A DNA stretch of 64,000 bases from Acinetobacter baumannii (lineage in GTDB: Bacteria > Pseudomonadota > Gammaproteobacteria > Pseudomonadales > Moraxellaceae): contig NZ_CP046654.1 in NCBI RefSeq assembly GCF_009759685.1, positions 3,906,001 to 3,970,000 on the forward strand, written 5' to 3'. Position 1 is the first letter of the stretch. Each line of letters starts with the position of its first letter. Positions 37,102 to 46,515 of the stretch are shown here, piece after piece. The translations under genes were made by a program, and so were the position numbers. The notes beneath the pieces are model-generated. The model was given only the letters and a program-made list of their open reading frames with translations. It was not told the DNA's origin and did no database searches.

Positions 37102-37562
37102 TATTTCTAGGAATCTTAATCGTATCTCAAGCCAATGCGGCTGAATTGAAAAAATGCAGTTCAGCACCTTTAATGGTTACGAGTAAAAAGGTGGGAAATG
37201 TCAGTTACTTTGCTGAAGATTGCCAAAAAAATTGGCAAAGCCAAAGCATCAAAATGGACTTTAGCTATAACCGCGATATTCCCGAATGGGCATTTAAACG
37301 CGCAGCCACGCACTTTTTGAAGAAAAATGTTAGCGGCTTTGATGCTAAATCTCCGCTTAATCATATTAATGAACTATATAGGCCAATTAAGAGTGGAGAT
37401 CTTTATAGTCTCTATTATCAACATGAAAATCAAAAACTAGAACTGAAATTAAACCAGAAGCTACTCGGTTCTTTGAACAATCCGAATGCAAATCAATATT
37501 TTAAAATCTGGTTTGGTAGTGAACCGTTTAATGCTAAATTAAAACAACAATTATTAAATTAA
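37068..37562 (+). CDS. Exported chalcone-isomerase-like protein
   Basis: A 164-residue protein with an N-terminal signal segment (ILIFLGILIVSQANA) and a later region of the Chalcone_3 type (LYRPIKSGDLYSLYYQ, LLGSLNNPNANQYFKIWFGSEP). Bacterial members are probably lipid- or fatty-acid-binding, not flavonoid enzymes. The start overlaps the upstream gene; the ATG at 37068 is preceded by GGAGGAG, which supports it. It is the middle gene of a three-gene unit ending in a response regulator. Confidence 0.75.
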   Translation: MDIAVQKSRILIFLGILIVSQANAAELKKCSSAPLMVTSKKVGNVSYFAEDCQKNWQSQSIKMDFSYNRDIPEWAFKRAATHFLKKNVSGFDAKSPLNHINELYRPIKSGDLYSLYYQHENQKLELKLNQKLLGSLNNPNANQYFKIWFGSEPFNAKLKQQLLN

Positions 37563-37579
37563 TGGCTTAATAAAATCTC

Positions 37580-38275
37580 ATGGGTAATCACTTTATCCTC
37601 ATGGTTGAGGACCATTTTGAACTTGCAGCAACGGTCTGCGAATTTCTTGAAGTGCATGGTTATGTTGTCGATCATGCACGTAATTTAGAGGCTGCACGGA
37701 CTTTTCTCAAATCTCAGCATTATCATCTTTTGTTGCTAGATATAAATTTGCCCGATGGCTCGGGTTATGACCTATGCAACTGGCTACGCACCGAACAAGG
37801 CGTTGATATTCCTGTTCTTATGCTCACAGCAAGAGATACTTTAGATGACAAACTTAAAGGTTTTACCGCTGGAACAGATGATTATTTGGTAAAACCTTTT
37901 GATTTTAATGAACTAGTGATGCGGATTCGTGCATTAATAAAAAGAGCAGCTGGCGAAGTCACTCACCATAAAATTCAAATTCACGACTTAATTCTTGATA
38001 GCGCAACTCAAACCGTGGTTCGTGCTGGAAATAATATCGAGTTACCCCCTATTCAATTCAAACTATTAAAAATTTTGATGCGCCAGTCTCCAAAAGTGGT
38101 GACCAAGCAAGAACTGATGATGGAATTATGGGGCGACGAAGAGCCTGAAAGTGATGCGTTACGCAGTCATATCTATAACTTAAGAAAAATGGTTGATAAA
38201 CCTTTTGACCCAAAGCTATTACATACAGTGGCAGGTGTCGGTTTAAAAATTGCTTTGGAAGATTCCGCGACTTAA
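37580..38275 (+). CDS. OmpR-family response regulator
   Basis: A 231-residue regulator. The receiver domain has the acidic pair ED (about 10-11), the phospho-acceptor Asp in LLLDINLPDGSG (about 54), the Thr/Ala LTA and the Lys in VKPFD. The C-terminal winged helix has IQFKLLKILM and SHIYNLRKMVD. Its cognate kinase is almost surely the minus-strand kinase that converges on it; the two stop codons share TTAA at 38272-38275. It is likely to control the adjacent lipid genes. Confidence 0.92.
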   Translation: MGNHFILMVEDHFELAATVCEFLEVHGYVVDHARNLEAARTFLKSQHYHLLLLDINLPDGSGYDLCNWLRTEQGVDIPVLMLTARDTLDDKLKGFTAGTDDYLVKPFDFNELVMRIRALIKRAAGEVTHHKIQIHDLILDSATQTVVRAGNNIELPPIQFKLLKILMRQSPKVVTKQELMMELWGDEEPESDALRSHIYNLRKMVDKPFDPKLLHTVAGVGLKIALEDSAT

Positions 38276-39600
38276 CTTAAATAGACCACAACAATTAAGC
38301 CTGTGGTTGGCTCCAAATCGAGTTCAGGATGAGTGGTTAAATAATATTGTCGATCAAACAGCTCCACTCTCCATCCTAGTTGTTTGCAAAGCTTTTGTAC
38401 CAATTGCAAACCAATGCCATGACCTTTAGCCTTTAAGGAAAGTTGCGAATCGCTGAGCTCTTGCACTTTCACATCGTTAGGTAAAGAAATTCCAATTCCA
38501 TTATCAGCAATAATCAGGCTGTTTTTTTGTTGAATAATGTCGATTTGTGAGCCTTGAGAATAGTTCAGCGCATTACGTAAAATATTACCTAAAACCATTT
38601 GAGTCATAGAAGGATATAACCAACGCGGCTGTTCAGAAACATCAGGTTGAATATTAATCTGTATCCCTTTACCCGCGCTCACCGCTTCTAAACTTTCAAC
38701 AAGATCTTTTACCGTTTTGGATAATAAATTTTTCTCAGATGGCAAGCTTTTTACCGTATTCCGAGCAATCGCCAGTAAGGTATCGACGAGCAACTGCATA
38801 TCTTCAATTGTGTTATGAAGACGGACTAAAGATTTATCGTCTCCGAATTTCGCCTGACACAGTTGTACATTACCTTTCAAAATGGTGAGTGGAGTGCGTA
38901 ACTCATGGCTCACATCTCCAGTAAATTCTCTTTCACGTCGAATAAAATCACTTAAAACCTGATGATATTTTTCTAAAGCTTGTTTGAGATATTCGGCTTC
39001 CATATTGCCATTGGTATTAATATCTCTAAAAGGAGATGCCTGAGTGTCTTGATGTGCCCAATCAATATTTTCTAAAGCATTTGCTAAACGCGTAATTGGG
39101 GAAAAATAGCGTCTTGCTCTTCGGTTTGACCACCACAAAAAACTATATAGAACAGATAAGCTGAACATGAGTGGAGCAAGACCAAATAACCAGATCAGCT
39201 TATTAACATTGCTTTCGCCAAATACCAATAGAACATGTTGACCATTACGCTCACCATAGACCGTCATTCGTTCTTTACCATCAACGAATACTCGGTGCAC
39301 GCCACTTTCTAAATGCATGCCCCGAAAAGGTTGAGGCGCGACCTGTGTATTCCACCGATATCCATATAAATTTTTAGTATCTGGTAAATCAGCATTTGGG
39401 TTACGTTCTATACGTAACCAGTAATGCTCCATTTCCTGTTCTAAAGCGGTTTTAAGTAAAGAACCCTTAATCACCCAAGCACTACAAGCCAACCCGACCA
39501 CGATCGATAATGCAATCAGACCAATTTGCAACCAGTAATATCGATTGAACATTTGGGCTAATGGATGACTCGTTTTGCCATCATGTCGAGTTCTTATCAT
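38272..39600 (-). CDS. Sensor histidine kinase of the lipid locus
   Basis: A 442-residue kinase with two membrane helices (about 23-47 and 160-180), a periplasmic part of about 110 residues, a HAMP-like region and the H-box FTGDVSHELRTPLTILKGN (His about 225). The N and G boxes are NILRNALNYS, IIADNGIGI and KGHGIGLQLVQKL. It is the last gene of the minus-strand operon, 32 bases after the methyltransferase. Its partner is the convergent response regulator. The ligand is unknown. Confidence 0.92.
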   Translation of the reverse strand: MIRTRHDGKTSHPLAQMFNRYYWLQIGLIALSIVVGLACSAWVIKGSLLKTALEQEMEHYWLRIERNPNADLPDTKNLYGYRWNTQVAPQPFRGMHLESGVHRVFVDGKERMTVYGERNGQHVLLVFGESNVNKLIWLFGLAPLMFSLSVLYSFLWWSNRRARRYFSPITRLANALENIDWAHQDTQASPFRDINTNGNMEAEYLKQALEKYHQVLSDFIRREREFTGDVSHELRTPLTILKGNVQLCQAKFGDDKSLVRLHNTIEDMQLLVDTLLAIARNTVKSLPSEKNLLSKTVKDLVESLEAVSAGKGIQINIQPDVSEQPRWLYPSMTQMVLGNILRNALNYSQGSQIDIIQQKNSLIIADNGIGISLPNDVKVQELSDSQLSLKAKGHGIGLQLVQKLCKQLGWRVELFDRQYYLTTHPELDLEPTTGLIVVVYLS

Positions 39601-39632
39601 ATCTTTATCGTCGGGATAGGCTATAGAAATTA

Positions 39633-40679
39633 CTATGATCGCTTTTTAAATAAAAAGTGACCAATGACCCATTCTTGTCCTTGCTCAAAACCGAATAGCT
39701 CAGCACAAGCCATGAAGAAAATACGCCAGCGTTGCCACCAAATATTGGCATCTTTTCCATAGATTTTTTTAAACAGTGGTTTCAGTTCGACTTCTTGGTT
39801 ATCCATATTCTCAAGCCAAGCATTTGCCGTTCTCATATAGTGCTCACCCGACCATTGCCACTGTTGGGTCAACTCTAAATGCTCTTGAAAATGCAAAAAA
39901 GTCGAAGTCGAAGGCATTAAACCACCAGTAAAGAAATACTTGGACATCCAATCATAATCTGATTTCACTTCAAAAGGATAATGTAAAAAGCGATGGCAAA
40001 AAATATGACACCAAAGTAAGCCGTCTGCCTTTAACCAGCCCTGAATTTTTTCAAAAAGAAGTTGGTAATTACGAACATGTTCAAACATTTCGACCGATAC
40101 AACACGATCAAACTTGTCTTGGTCCAAGTCGAGTACATTCACATCACAGGTAAGCACTTCAACATTGGTTAAACCTCTCAATTCTGCTTGCCGAAGAATA
40201 TGCTTTTTCTGCGTTGCAGAATTTGAAACAGCAGTAATCTGTGAGCGTGGATAGTTTTCTGCCATCCACAAAGTTAAAGAACCCCAGCCACAGCCTAACT
40301 CTAAAATCTGTTGACCGTTTTTAAGTTGTGCTCTTTCACAATAAATCTGAAGAGCCAACTCTTCTGCCTGATCTAAAGTTGTCGTTTTAGTCGGGAAATA
40401 GCACGCACTATATTTGAGTCTTTTTCCAAGCACCGCCTGAAAAAACTCGGTCGGCAATTCATAGTGCTGCTCATTTGCCTTATCCGTTTCAACCGCGATT
40501 TCGCTCTTCTTCAGCATATTAAGCACATCCATGTAGCGATGCGCCCCTTGTTCAGGGTCATAACGGCCTTCTTGGATTAAGCGCTTTTTACTTAAAGCTC
40601 GAATTGCAGCTCGAATTGCATGATCTGGAATCACACCACTTTCAACAATTTTCAAAGACTGATGAACAATAAAATCCAT
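39633..40679 (-). CDS. CFA-like SAM-dependent methyltransferase
   Basis: A 348-residue methyltransferase of the cyclopropane-fatty-acid synthase superfamily. Motif I is LELGCGWGSLTLWMAENYP (about 123-141 by pattern); SVEMFEHVRNYQLLF and YFFTGGLMPS follow. It is more distant from E. coli Cfa than the other methyltransferase of this operon. It may methylate a different position or substrate; furan- and methyl-branched fatty acid pathways use such relatives. It begins eight bases after the DUF1295 gene. Confidence 0.82.
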   Translation of the reverse strand: MDFIVHQSLKIVESGVIPDHAIRAAIRALSKKRLIQEGRYDPEQGAHRYMDVLNMLKKSEIAVETDKANEQHYELPTEFFQAVLGKRLKYSACYFPTKTTTLDQAEELALQIYCERAQLKNGQQILELGCGWGSLTLWMAENYPRSQITAVSNSATQKKHILRQAELRGLTNVEVLTCDVNVLDLDQDKFDRVVSVEMFEHVRNYQLLFEKIQGWLKADGLLWCHIFCHRFLHYPFEVKSDYDWMSKYFFTGGLMPSTSTFLHFQEHLELTQQWQWSGEHYMRTANAWLENMDNQEVELKPLFKKIYGKDANIWWQRWRIFFMACAELFGFEQGQEWVIGHFLFKKRS

Positions 40680-40687
40680 ATACGCAC

Positions 40688-41467
40688 CTATTTTTTTGGT
40701 TTTCGCGGAATAAACATTGATGTTTTTTGTTGATAATCAAGATAATTTTGACCGCGACTTTTAATTGCTTGTTTTTCACTAAATGGAATACCCGTGACGT
40801 AATATAAAAATAGCCACATCAGTAACGGATAAATCCACAATACATATTGGCCTGCCGCTAAACCAATAATTGGATAGGCAAACCAGTGTAACCATTCAAA
40901 AAAATAATTGGGGTGACGTGAATAACGCCATAAACCCTGATCCATCGTTTTGCCATGATGATCTGGATTTAATTTAAATCGGTATAACTGCTGATCAGCG
41001 AGCTGCTCTCCCATGAAAGCAATTGCCATGATGACAGCAGCAATTACTAAAGCGACTTTATATCCACTACTCCATTCAGTTGCCTCTACATTGAGTAGCG
41101 TCCACATCGGTAAAAAGAACAAAAGCACTAAAAGTGTTTGAAAGATAAAAAAGAATAAAAAGCCAATATGCTGAAACTTACCCATCGCTTTACGCATGCT
41201 CGCGTAACGGCCATCTTCTTTTTGTTCAGATTGATAACGTCTTAACAGGTGCCAAAATAATCTTAAAAACCATAAGCCGCTAAAAATACCGATAAAAAGA
41301 CGCACTTCAACTGGGGCAACTGAAATGAGTAAAGAAGACACGATAATGTTTACTGCCAGACAGAAACTCCATGCAGCATCTACAATTCCAGCTCTGCCAT
41401 TTAGAGTGGCAAGTAGCCAGCTCAGCAACATGATCATTAAATCTAGAATCAGTAAATTCCAAAACAT
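40688..41467 (-). CDS. DUF1295 membrane reductase-like protein
   Basis: A 259-residue protein with about six helices of the DUF1295 / steroid 5-alpha-reductase-like family (COG3752). The C-terminal motif GLWRYSRHPNYFFEWLHWFAY (in pieces) is the family's cofactor-binding signature. Relatives reduce double bonds using NAD(P)H. Between two CFA-like methyltransferases it could reduce a methylene intermediate on lipid chains, but that is inference. Confidence 0.8.
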   Translation of the reverse strand: MFWNLLILDLMIMLLSWLLATLNGRAGIVDAAWSFCLAVNIIVSSLLISVAPVEVRLFIGIFSGLWFLRLFWHLLRRYQSEQKEDGRYASMRKAMGKFQHIGFLFFFIFQTLLVLLFFLPMWTLLNVEATEWSSGYKVALVIAAVIMAIAFMGEQLADQQLYRFKLNPDHHGKTMDQGLWRYSRHPNYFFEWLHWFAYPIIGLAAGQYVLWIYPLLMWLFLYYVTGIPFSEKQAIKSRGQNYLDYQQKTSMFIPRKPKK

Positions 41468-41496
41468 GAGCAGTCTCCTTACTTGAGCTGTTTGAT

Positions 41497-42696
41497 TTAG
41501 TAACTGGTACTTTCAAACAACAAGTGAACATTGCTTATCACGCCTTCTTTAAAACCACCTTCGCAATAACATAAATAAAAATCCCACATGCGAATGAAGT
41601 TTTCATCAAAACCTAGAGCCAATACTTGTTCCCGCGCTGCTAAAAACCGCGCTCGCCAGTGATGAAGTGTGTGCGCATAACTTAAACCAATATCATTTAA
41701 ATGCTTTAACCTTAAACCACTCTCAGAGGCGGTTTGAGTCAACACACTCACGCTAGGGATAAAACTACCTGGGAAAATATAGCGCTTAATATAATCAACT
41801 GTATTTAATGCTTTTTTATATCGGAAATCTTCAATAATAATGGCTTGAATAAATGCCAAGCCTTTCGGTTTTAAGAGTGCTTTACATTGATCAAAGTATG
41901 TCGATAAATATTGCGCACCAACTGCCTCAACCATTTCAATTGAAACCAGCTTATCGAACTTGCCTTCGAGCAAACGGTAGTCTTCAAGTTGCACATCAAT
42001 TCGATGCGCCAAGCCAGCTTCATTTACACGAGTAACGGCTTCATCATATTGAGCTTGTGAAATGGTAATGGTGGTTACTCTACAGCCATAATGTTGAGCT
42101 GCATAAATGGCAAAACCACCCCATCCACTTCCAATTTCAACTAAATGATCTAGTGGTTTTAAATCTAACTTTTTACAAATGATCTCTTTTTTTAAATCAG
42201 ATGCTTCTTCGAGAGTCATGTTTTCATTTTCAAAAACGGCGCTCGAATACATTAAAGATGGATCTAAAAATAATTTAAAAAAGTCGTTGCTTAAGTCGTA
42301 GTGCTCGGCAATATTTTTACGGCTACCACTTATAGAGTTCTTTCGATTTTGATACCACGCTTTAAGAAAAAACTGGCTCGCTTGAGCAATAACATTCTGG
42401 TTGATTTGGTCCAATACAGCTCGATTACGTGCCAAGATCTGAATCAACTCGACAAGGTGCTCGCTGCTCCAGTCACCACGGATGTAGCCTTCTGCTGCTC
42501 CCAAAACACCATTTTTTAAAATGAGATCCATCAATAAAGGATTGTGAACTTCAATCACAGCATGTAAGTCTGAAACTTCACCGACCGTCCCATTCCACGC
42601 GCCCTGAAAAGTGATCTGTCCATGACGTAGTTTGAGAAGACTCTTGAGCAATAACGGCAGTGAGTCATCTTCACCATAAAGAAATGTTTTTATCAT
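41497..42696 (-). CDS. cfa: Cyclopropane-fatty-acyl-phospholipid synthase family protein
   Basis: A 399-residue CFA synthase-like enzyme, using SAM to add a methylene or methyl group to unsaturated acyl chains of membrane phospholipids. AEHYDLSNDFFKLFLDPSLMYSSA, in parts, is the substrate motif; the SAM motif is VEIGSGWGGFAIYAA; SIEMVEAVG and DYIKRYIFPGSFIPSV are the bicarbonate and active-site regions. It overlaps DUF1365 by ATGA. Products could be cyclopropane or 10-methyl fatty acids. Confidence 0.88.
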   Translation of the reverse strand: MIKTFLYGEDDSLPLLLKSLLKLRHGQITFQGAWNGTVGEVSDLHAVIEVHNPLLMDLILKNGVLGAAEGYIRGDWSSEHLVELIQILARNRAVLDQINQNVIAQASQFFLKAWYQNRKNSISGSRKNIAEHYDLSNDFFKLFLDPSLMYSSAVFENENMTLEEASDLKKEIICKKLDLKPLDHLVEIGSGWGGFAIYAAQHYGCRVTTITISQAQYDEAVTRVNEAGLAHRIDVQLEDYRLLEGKFDKLVSIEMVEAVGAQYLSTYFDQCKALLKPKGLAFIQAIIIEDFRYKKALNTVDYIKRYIFPGSFIPSVSVLTQTASESGLRLKHLNDIGLSYAHTLHHWRARFLAAREQVLALGFDENFIRMWDFYLCYCEGGFKEGVISNVHLLFESTSY

Positions 42697-43484
42697 GTCT
42701 TATCTACCTTGATCTTTTTAGGATGACGATAAAATGGAACTTTTTTTCGCCACAACTTAAATGCCTCTAAATATATTGAAAACAACATTTTAAAAGGCGC
42801 TAGGCTGTTTATAAGAGCATATCGATATTGCTGTGAAGGAAATGTGATGGGCACAAGCTCAAAACGCATAGTGGCATCAAAGACTTGTTTCTGCTCTTCA
42901 AAAAGTTGCATGTGAATGACATTCTGCTGATCTGAAAAACTAAATCGCCAACGGTAAGTCAACTGCATGGGCATGAATGGCGAAACATGAAATGATTTTT
43001 CAAAGTTAAAATCGAAACTTTGGTAATCACCTACCTGACCTTGTTGTTTTATACAGTCGTGTGTATAGACTTCTCGTTCATTCCACGGAGTATTGGTGAT
43101 TTCACTAAGAATAAAGAGCGGTTTTCCGGCTTTATTTAAAACAAAATAAAATACGACCGAATTAAACCGAAAGCCCAAACAACGAGGCAAAGCCAACACT
43201 CTGATTTGCCAGTCTGGCCGAAGGTGTAAGTGATTATTTTGCAGTATCGCTTTCTCTACTCTATCCCTTATAGAACCGTGATACATGTTTAAAAAATCAT
43301 TTTTAGATAGTTTTAATACATTCCAGTGATCCGTCGACCAGAGTGAACAATCGTTTGTGATATCAACTAATTGATCTGGATCGAACCATAAATAATTTAA
43401 GGTCGATGTAAACTCATGCGGTTTAGGGCTATAACGCCGATGACGAATAAGCGCAGGAGCGATAGCAAGTTTATTTAATAACAT
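42693..43484 (-). CDS. DUF1365 family protein
   Basis: A 263-residue protein of unknown function, recognised by IRHRRYSPKPHEFTSTLNYLWFDPD (in part), the GFRFNSVVFYFV segment (about 106-117) and the ISPFMPM-like VSPFMPMQLTYRW. The family is nearly always encoded between an FAD oxidoreductase and a CFA synthase, as here. It overlaps cfa by four bases and follows the FAD gene by 21 bases. Confidence 0.87.
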   Translation of the reverse strand: MLLNKLAIAPALIRHRRYSPKPHEFTSTLNYLWFDPDQLVDITNDCSLWSTDHWNVLKLSKNDFLNMYHGSIRDRVEKAILQNNHLHLRPDWQIRVLALPRCLGFRFNSVVFYFVLNKAGKPLFILSEITNTPWNEREVYTHDCIKQQGQVGDYQSFDFNFEKSFHVSPFMPMQLTYRWRFSFSDQQNVIHMQLFEEQKQVFDATMRFELVPITFPSQQYRYALINSLAPFKMLFSIYLEAFKLWRKKVPFYRHPKKIKVDKT

Positions 43485-43505
43485 TTGATAGCTCCTTATT
43501 TATTC

Positions 43506-44768
43506 TTATAACGCTAAGAGTTGCTCAACAACACGTGCCGCACTGCGGGCGCCGTCTTCATGAAAGCCCCAGCCCCAATATGCTCCACAAAATGAAGTCC
43601 GATTTTGCCCATTAATTTCGTGCCAACGAGATTGAGCTTGAATCGCTTTTGCATCAAATACGGGATGCCGGTATTGCCGCTCAACCAAGATGTCTTCGGC
43701 TTTGATTTTCATATTCGGATTTAAAGTAGAAAAAATTTGCGTAGCGCAGGATAAATTCTGCAAATTGTTCATCCAGTAGGTAAAACCATAATGTATGTCG
43801 GCCTCATCGTTTTGGACTTGAGATTTTGGTGTTACATGTACATGCCAGCTTGCCCACTGCAAACGGCTTTTAGGCATAATTGAAAGATCACGATGAACGA
43901 CCATTCGATTATCTTGATAACCAAATTGGCTTAATATTTCTTGTTCAAGCTCTGACGCATCTTTAATTAAACTTAGGCTATCGTCAGCATGGCTTGCAAA
44001 AATCACCCAGTCATATTGCTCTTGCCCTTCAACGGTTTCGATTAAAACTGTTTCTGGTGAACGGCTCACAGCTTTTACTTCTGCAAATTTCCACTCAATG
44101 GGTGGGCATTTCTTTTGAATAGCACGAATATAGCTTGCTGAACCGTGTTTAACCGTTTGCCATTGCGGCCGCTCTTTTAACTGCAACATGCGGTGATGCT
44201 GAAAAAAGCTCACGACAAATCGATATGGAATTTGGCCTACCTGCTCAACGGGTGCCGACCATAAGGCACCGCACATCGGATAAAGATGTTCATAACGAAA
44301 CTCATGACTATATTTGTGAAGGTCCAAATACTCTTCAATCGATAAATTAGGATCGATATCCGCCACATCTATATCTTTATTGTCATCATAAAAACGCAGC
44401 AAATCTGAGAGCATTTGCAGAAATTTTCGGTTTAAAAAGTTCTGCGGACGGGCAAAGAGCGACCATTTTTTTGAAGGGTTATATTGTAGTCCACTGACCA
44501 GATTATTCACCGAAAAACTCATATCGCTGCTTTGAGTTTCTACGCCTAATTTTTTAAGCATGTCAGTAAATAACGGATAGTTATAGTCGTTAAACACAAT
44601 AAAACCACTATCTACCGCGACTTTAGTGCCTTCTATCTCTAGCTCGTGAGTGTCAGTATGACCGCCAAAATAGTTATTTTTTTCATACACAGTGACTTGA
44701 TGTTGTTCTGACAATCTCCAAGCTGCGTAAAGTCCAGATATACCTGAACCAATAATGGCAATTTTCAT
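43506..44768 (-). CDS. FAD-dependent amine oxidase-like oxidoreductase
   Basis: A 420-residue flavoprotein. The dinucleotide motif is IIGSGISGLYAAWRLSE (about 4-20), followed by VYEKNNYFGGHTDT. The C-terminal FAD motif is in CGAYWGWGFHEDGARSA. Relatives next to CFA synthases desaturate or reduce modified fatty acids (UfaD/BfaA type). It overlaps the upstream desaturase by ATGA. The exact reaction is unknown. Confidence 0.87.
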   Translation of the reverse strand: MKIAIIGSGISGLYAAWRLSEQHQVTVYEKNNYFGGHTDTHELEIEGTKVAVDSGFIVFNDYNYPLFTDMLKKLGVETQSSDMSFSVNNLVSGLQYNPSKKWSLFARPQNFLNRKFLQMLSDLLRFYDDNKDIDVADIDPNLSIEEYLDLHKYSHEFRYEHLYPMCGALWSAPVEQVGQIPYRFVVSFFQHHRMLQLKERPQWQTVKHGSASYIRAIQKKCPPIEWKFAEVKAVSRSPETVLIETVEGQEQYDWVIFASHADDSLSLIKDASELEQEILSQFGYQDNRMVVHRDLSIMPKSRLQWASWHVHVTPKSQVQNDEADIHYGFTYWMNNLQNLSCATQIFSTLNPNMKIKAEDILVERQYRHPVFDAKAIQAQSRWHEINGQNRTSFCGAYWGWGFHEDGARSAARVVEQLLAL

Positions 44769-45736
44769 AACACTTCACCGTTTTCAATTTTTTCTATCGA
44801 TAGGTTTTTAATCTTTTTATATTGATAAACCTTGTCTGGTACGGGCTTTAGGCCCCACACTAAACCAAATAAAGACATCAGCTTGAGCACATAAAAAGTG
44901 ATATCTATCTGCCACCAATAAAAACCTTGACGCACACTGCCTGCGTAAAAGTGATGATTGTTATGCCATCCTTCACCCAAGGTAATTAAAGAAAGTAGGA
45001 AGTTATTACGGCTATCATCTGGGGTGTTAAACTCACGTGAACCATAACGATGAGCGAGTGAATTAATACACAAGGTTGCATGTGTTAATAGAACAGTGGA
45101 AATCACAAATCCCCACACTAAAAGCTGTAAACCATTGGTGCCCAACTCAGGGAAATGTTGTGCAAGCCATGAACCTAATCCATAAATTGCTAAGGCCGTC
45201 AAAATCACAATAGGCAAACTAAATCGGTCTAGCCAAATCAGCTCTGGATATTTCAACCAGTCTTTAATGACTTTTTTTCGAGTAGCAAAATTTTGCTCAT
45301 TTAAAAACCAGCCTACATGCGAATACCAAAAGCCTGCTTTTGCTGAATGCGGGTCCTGATCGGTGTCGGTAAAGTGATGGTGATAACGGTGATGGGCTGC
45401 CCACCATAAAGGTCCGCGCTGCGCACTCATGGTTCCGATCAGTACAAAAATGAATTGAACAATACGTGATGTCTGAAAAGTTTTATGCGAAAGATAGCGG
45501 TGGAAAAAAGCAGTAATTGCAAACATGCGAAGAAAATAAAACCCCAGCATGAAGATCACAGCAAACCAAGATACGCCCACCCAAAATGCAGCTAAACAAG
45601 CGATATGTAATAAAATAAAAGGAATAATTCTTAACCATTGAATTTTCTTTTCAATGACATATTCGCTAGAAGCACCCACTTGCGCATTTTCTGAATCTGA
45701 CCAGCTATCGATCCAGCGCAGAAAAAATTTAGACAT
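44765..45736 (-). CDS. Membrane acyl-CoA (delta-9 type) fatty acid desaturase
   Basis: A 323-residue di-iron membrane desaturase. The three histidine boxes are HRYLSH, HHRYHHH and HNNHH, in order and spacing of the delta-9 family, between hydrophobic helices. It introduces the double bond that a CFA-type enzyme would then modify, which suits its place as the first gene of the lipid operon. It has about 120 bases before it with no clear operator. Confidence 0.9.
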   Translation of the reverse strand: MSKFFLRWIDSWSDSENAQVGASSEYVIEKKIQWLRIIPFILLHIACLAAFWVGVSWFAVIFMLGFYFLRMFAITAFFHRYLSHKTFQTSRIVQFIFVLIGTMSAQRGPLWWAAHHRYHHHFTDTDQDPHSAKAGFWYSHVGWFLNEQNFATRKKVIKDWLKYPELIWLDRFSLPIVILTALAIYGLGSWLAQHFPELGTNGLQLLVWGFVISTVLLTHATLCINSLAHRYGSREFNTPDDSRNNFLLSLITLGEGWHNNHHFYAGSVRQGFYWWQIDITFYVLKLMSLFGLVWGLKPVPDKVYQYKKIKNLSIEKIENGEVL

Positions 45737-45855
45737 TGATTCTTCCTGATCTAAAGCATTTCTTTTGGTTCTAATTTAGAAAATGCGCAATGAATTTTAT
45801 GTGAAGTTCACTCGGTTACGAGATAAATATAAGCATCTACGCAACCAGAATTTCA

Positions 45856-46419
45856 CTATTTAGATTGTGTTGTTTTAACGAGTTTAGAAACGTCGTAGCC
45901 ATAGCTTTTCGCGGTTTGCAGATAAGATTGATATGTCGCCTCATCAAGTTGAGGGCTACGAGAAAGAATCCATAAATATTTATGGCTTGGACCACCCACT
46001 AAAGCGACCTGATAATTTGGGTCAACTCTTAAAACCCAGTAATCGCCTTTTGTAAAAGGAATCCATCTAAGACCAGAAGGTAAAAAGCTCACCTTCAATT
46101 TACTGTTGCCTTCATTTTGCGGATAAGCAACTCCTTCAGATGAGATCATTTCGCCTTTTTTTGTCGTACAGCTATTTAAAACACCAACGGTTTTGTCCGC
46201 GTTAATAGAATAGTTTGCAGTTGTATTTGCTACACAATTACGCTGAAAAAACATCGGTAAATGCGCAATTTCATACCACTTACCTGCGTATTTATTAATA
46301 TCAATAGAATCAACAGCGACAGGTTTAGTATTGGTGTCTGCAAAGGTGCTCAAAGGAAGCATTAAACTGACCGCTGCAAGGCTACTGCTGATGACAAGTG
46401 ATTTAAATAATAATTTCAT
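45856..46419 (-). CDS. blc: Lipocalin, Blc-like
   Basis: A 187-residue lipocalin. The motif KYAGKWYEIAHLP (about 44-56) and the C-terminal YLWILSRSP segment are diagnostic. Blc binds fatty acids and lysophospholipids. The signal peptide (MKLLFKSLVISSSLAAVSLM then SFA) has no lipobox cysteine, unlike E. coli Blc, so this form is probably soluble in the periplasm. It lies upstream of the lipid operon on the same strand. Confidence 0.88.
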   Translation of the reverse strand: MKLLFKSLVISSSLAAVSLMLPLSTFADTNTKPVAVDSIDINKYAGKWYEIAHLPMFFQRNCVANTTANYSINADKTVGVLNSCTTKKGEMISSEGVAYPQNEGNSKLKVSFLPSGLRWIPFTKGDYWVLRVDPNYQVALVGGPSHKYLWILSRSPQLDEATYQSYLQTAKSYGYDVSKLVKTTQSK

Positions 46420-46515
46420 GATTGCCCTCTTCTGTTTATTTCATACGTTTAAACATACGTCAGAGGGCTGTGAACAAAGTGTGAATTTTAAAAATTAAGC
46501 AACATTAATAAGGAT

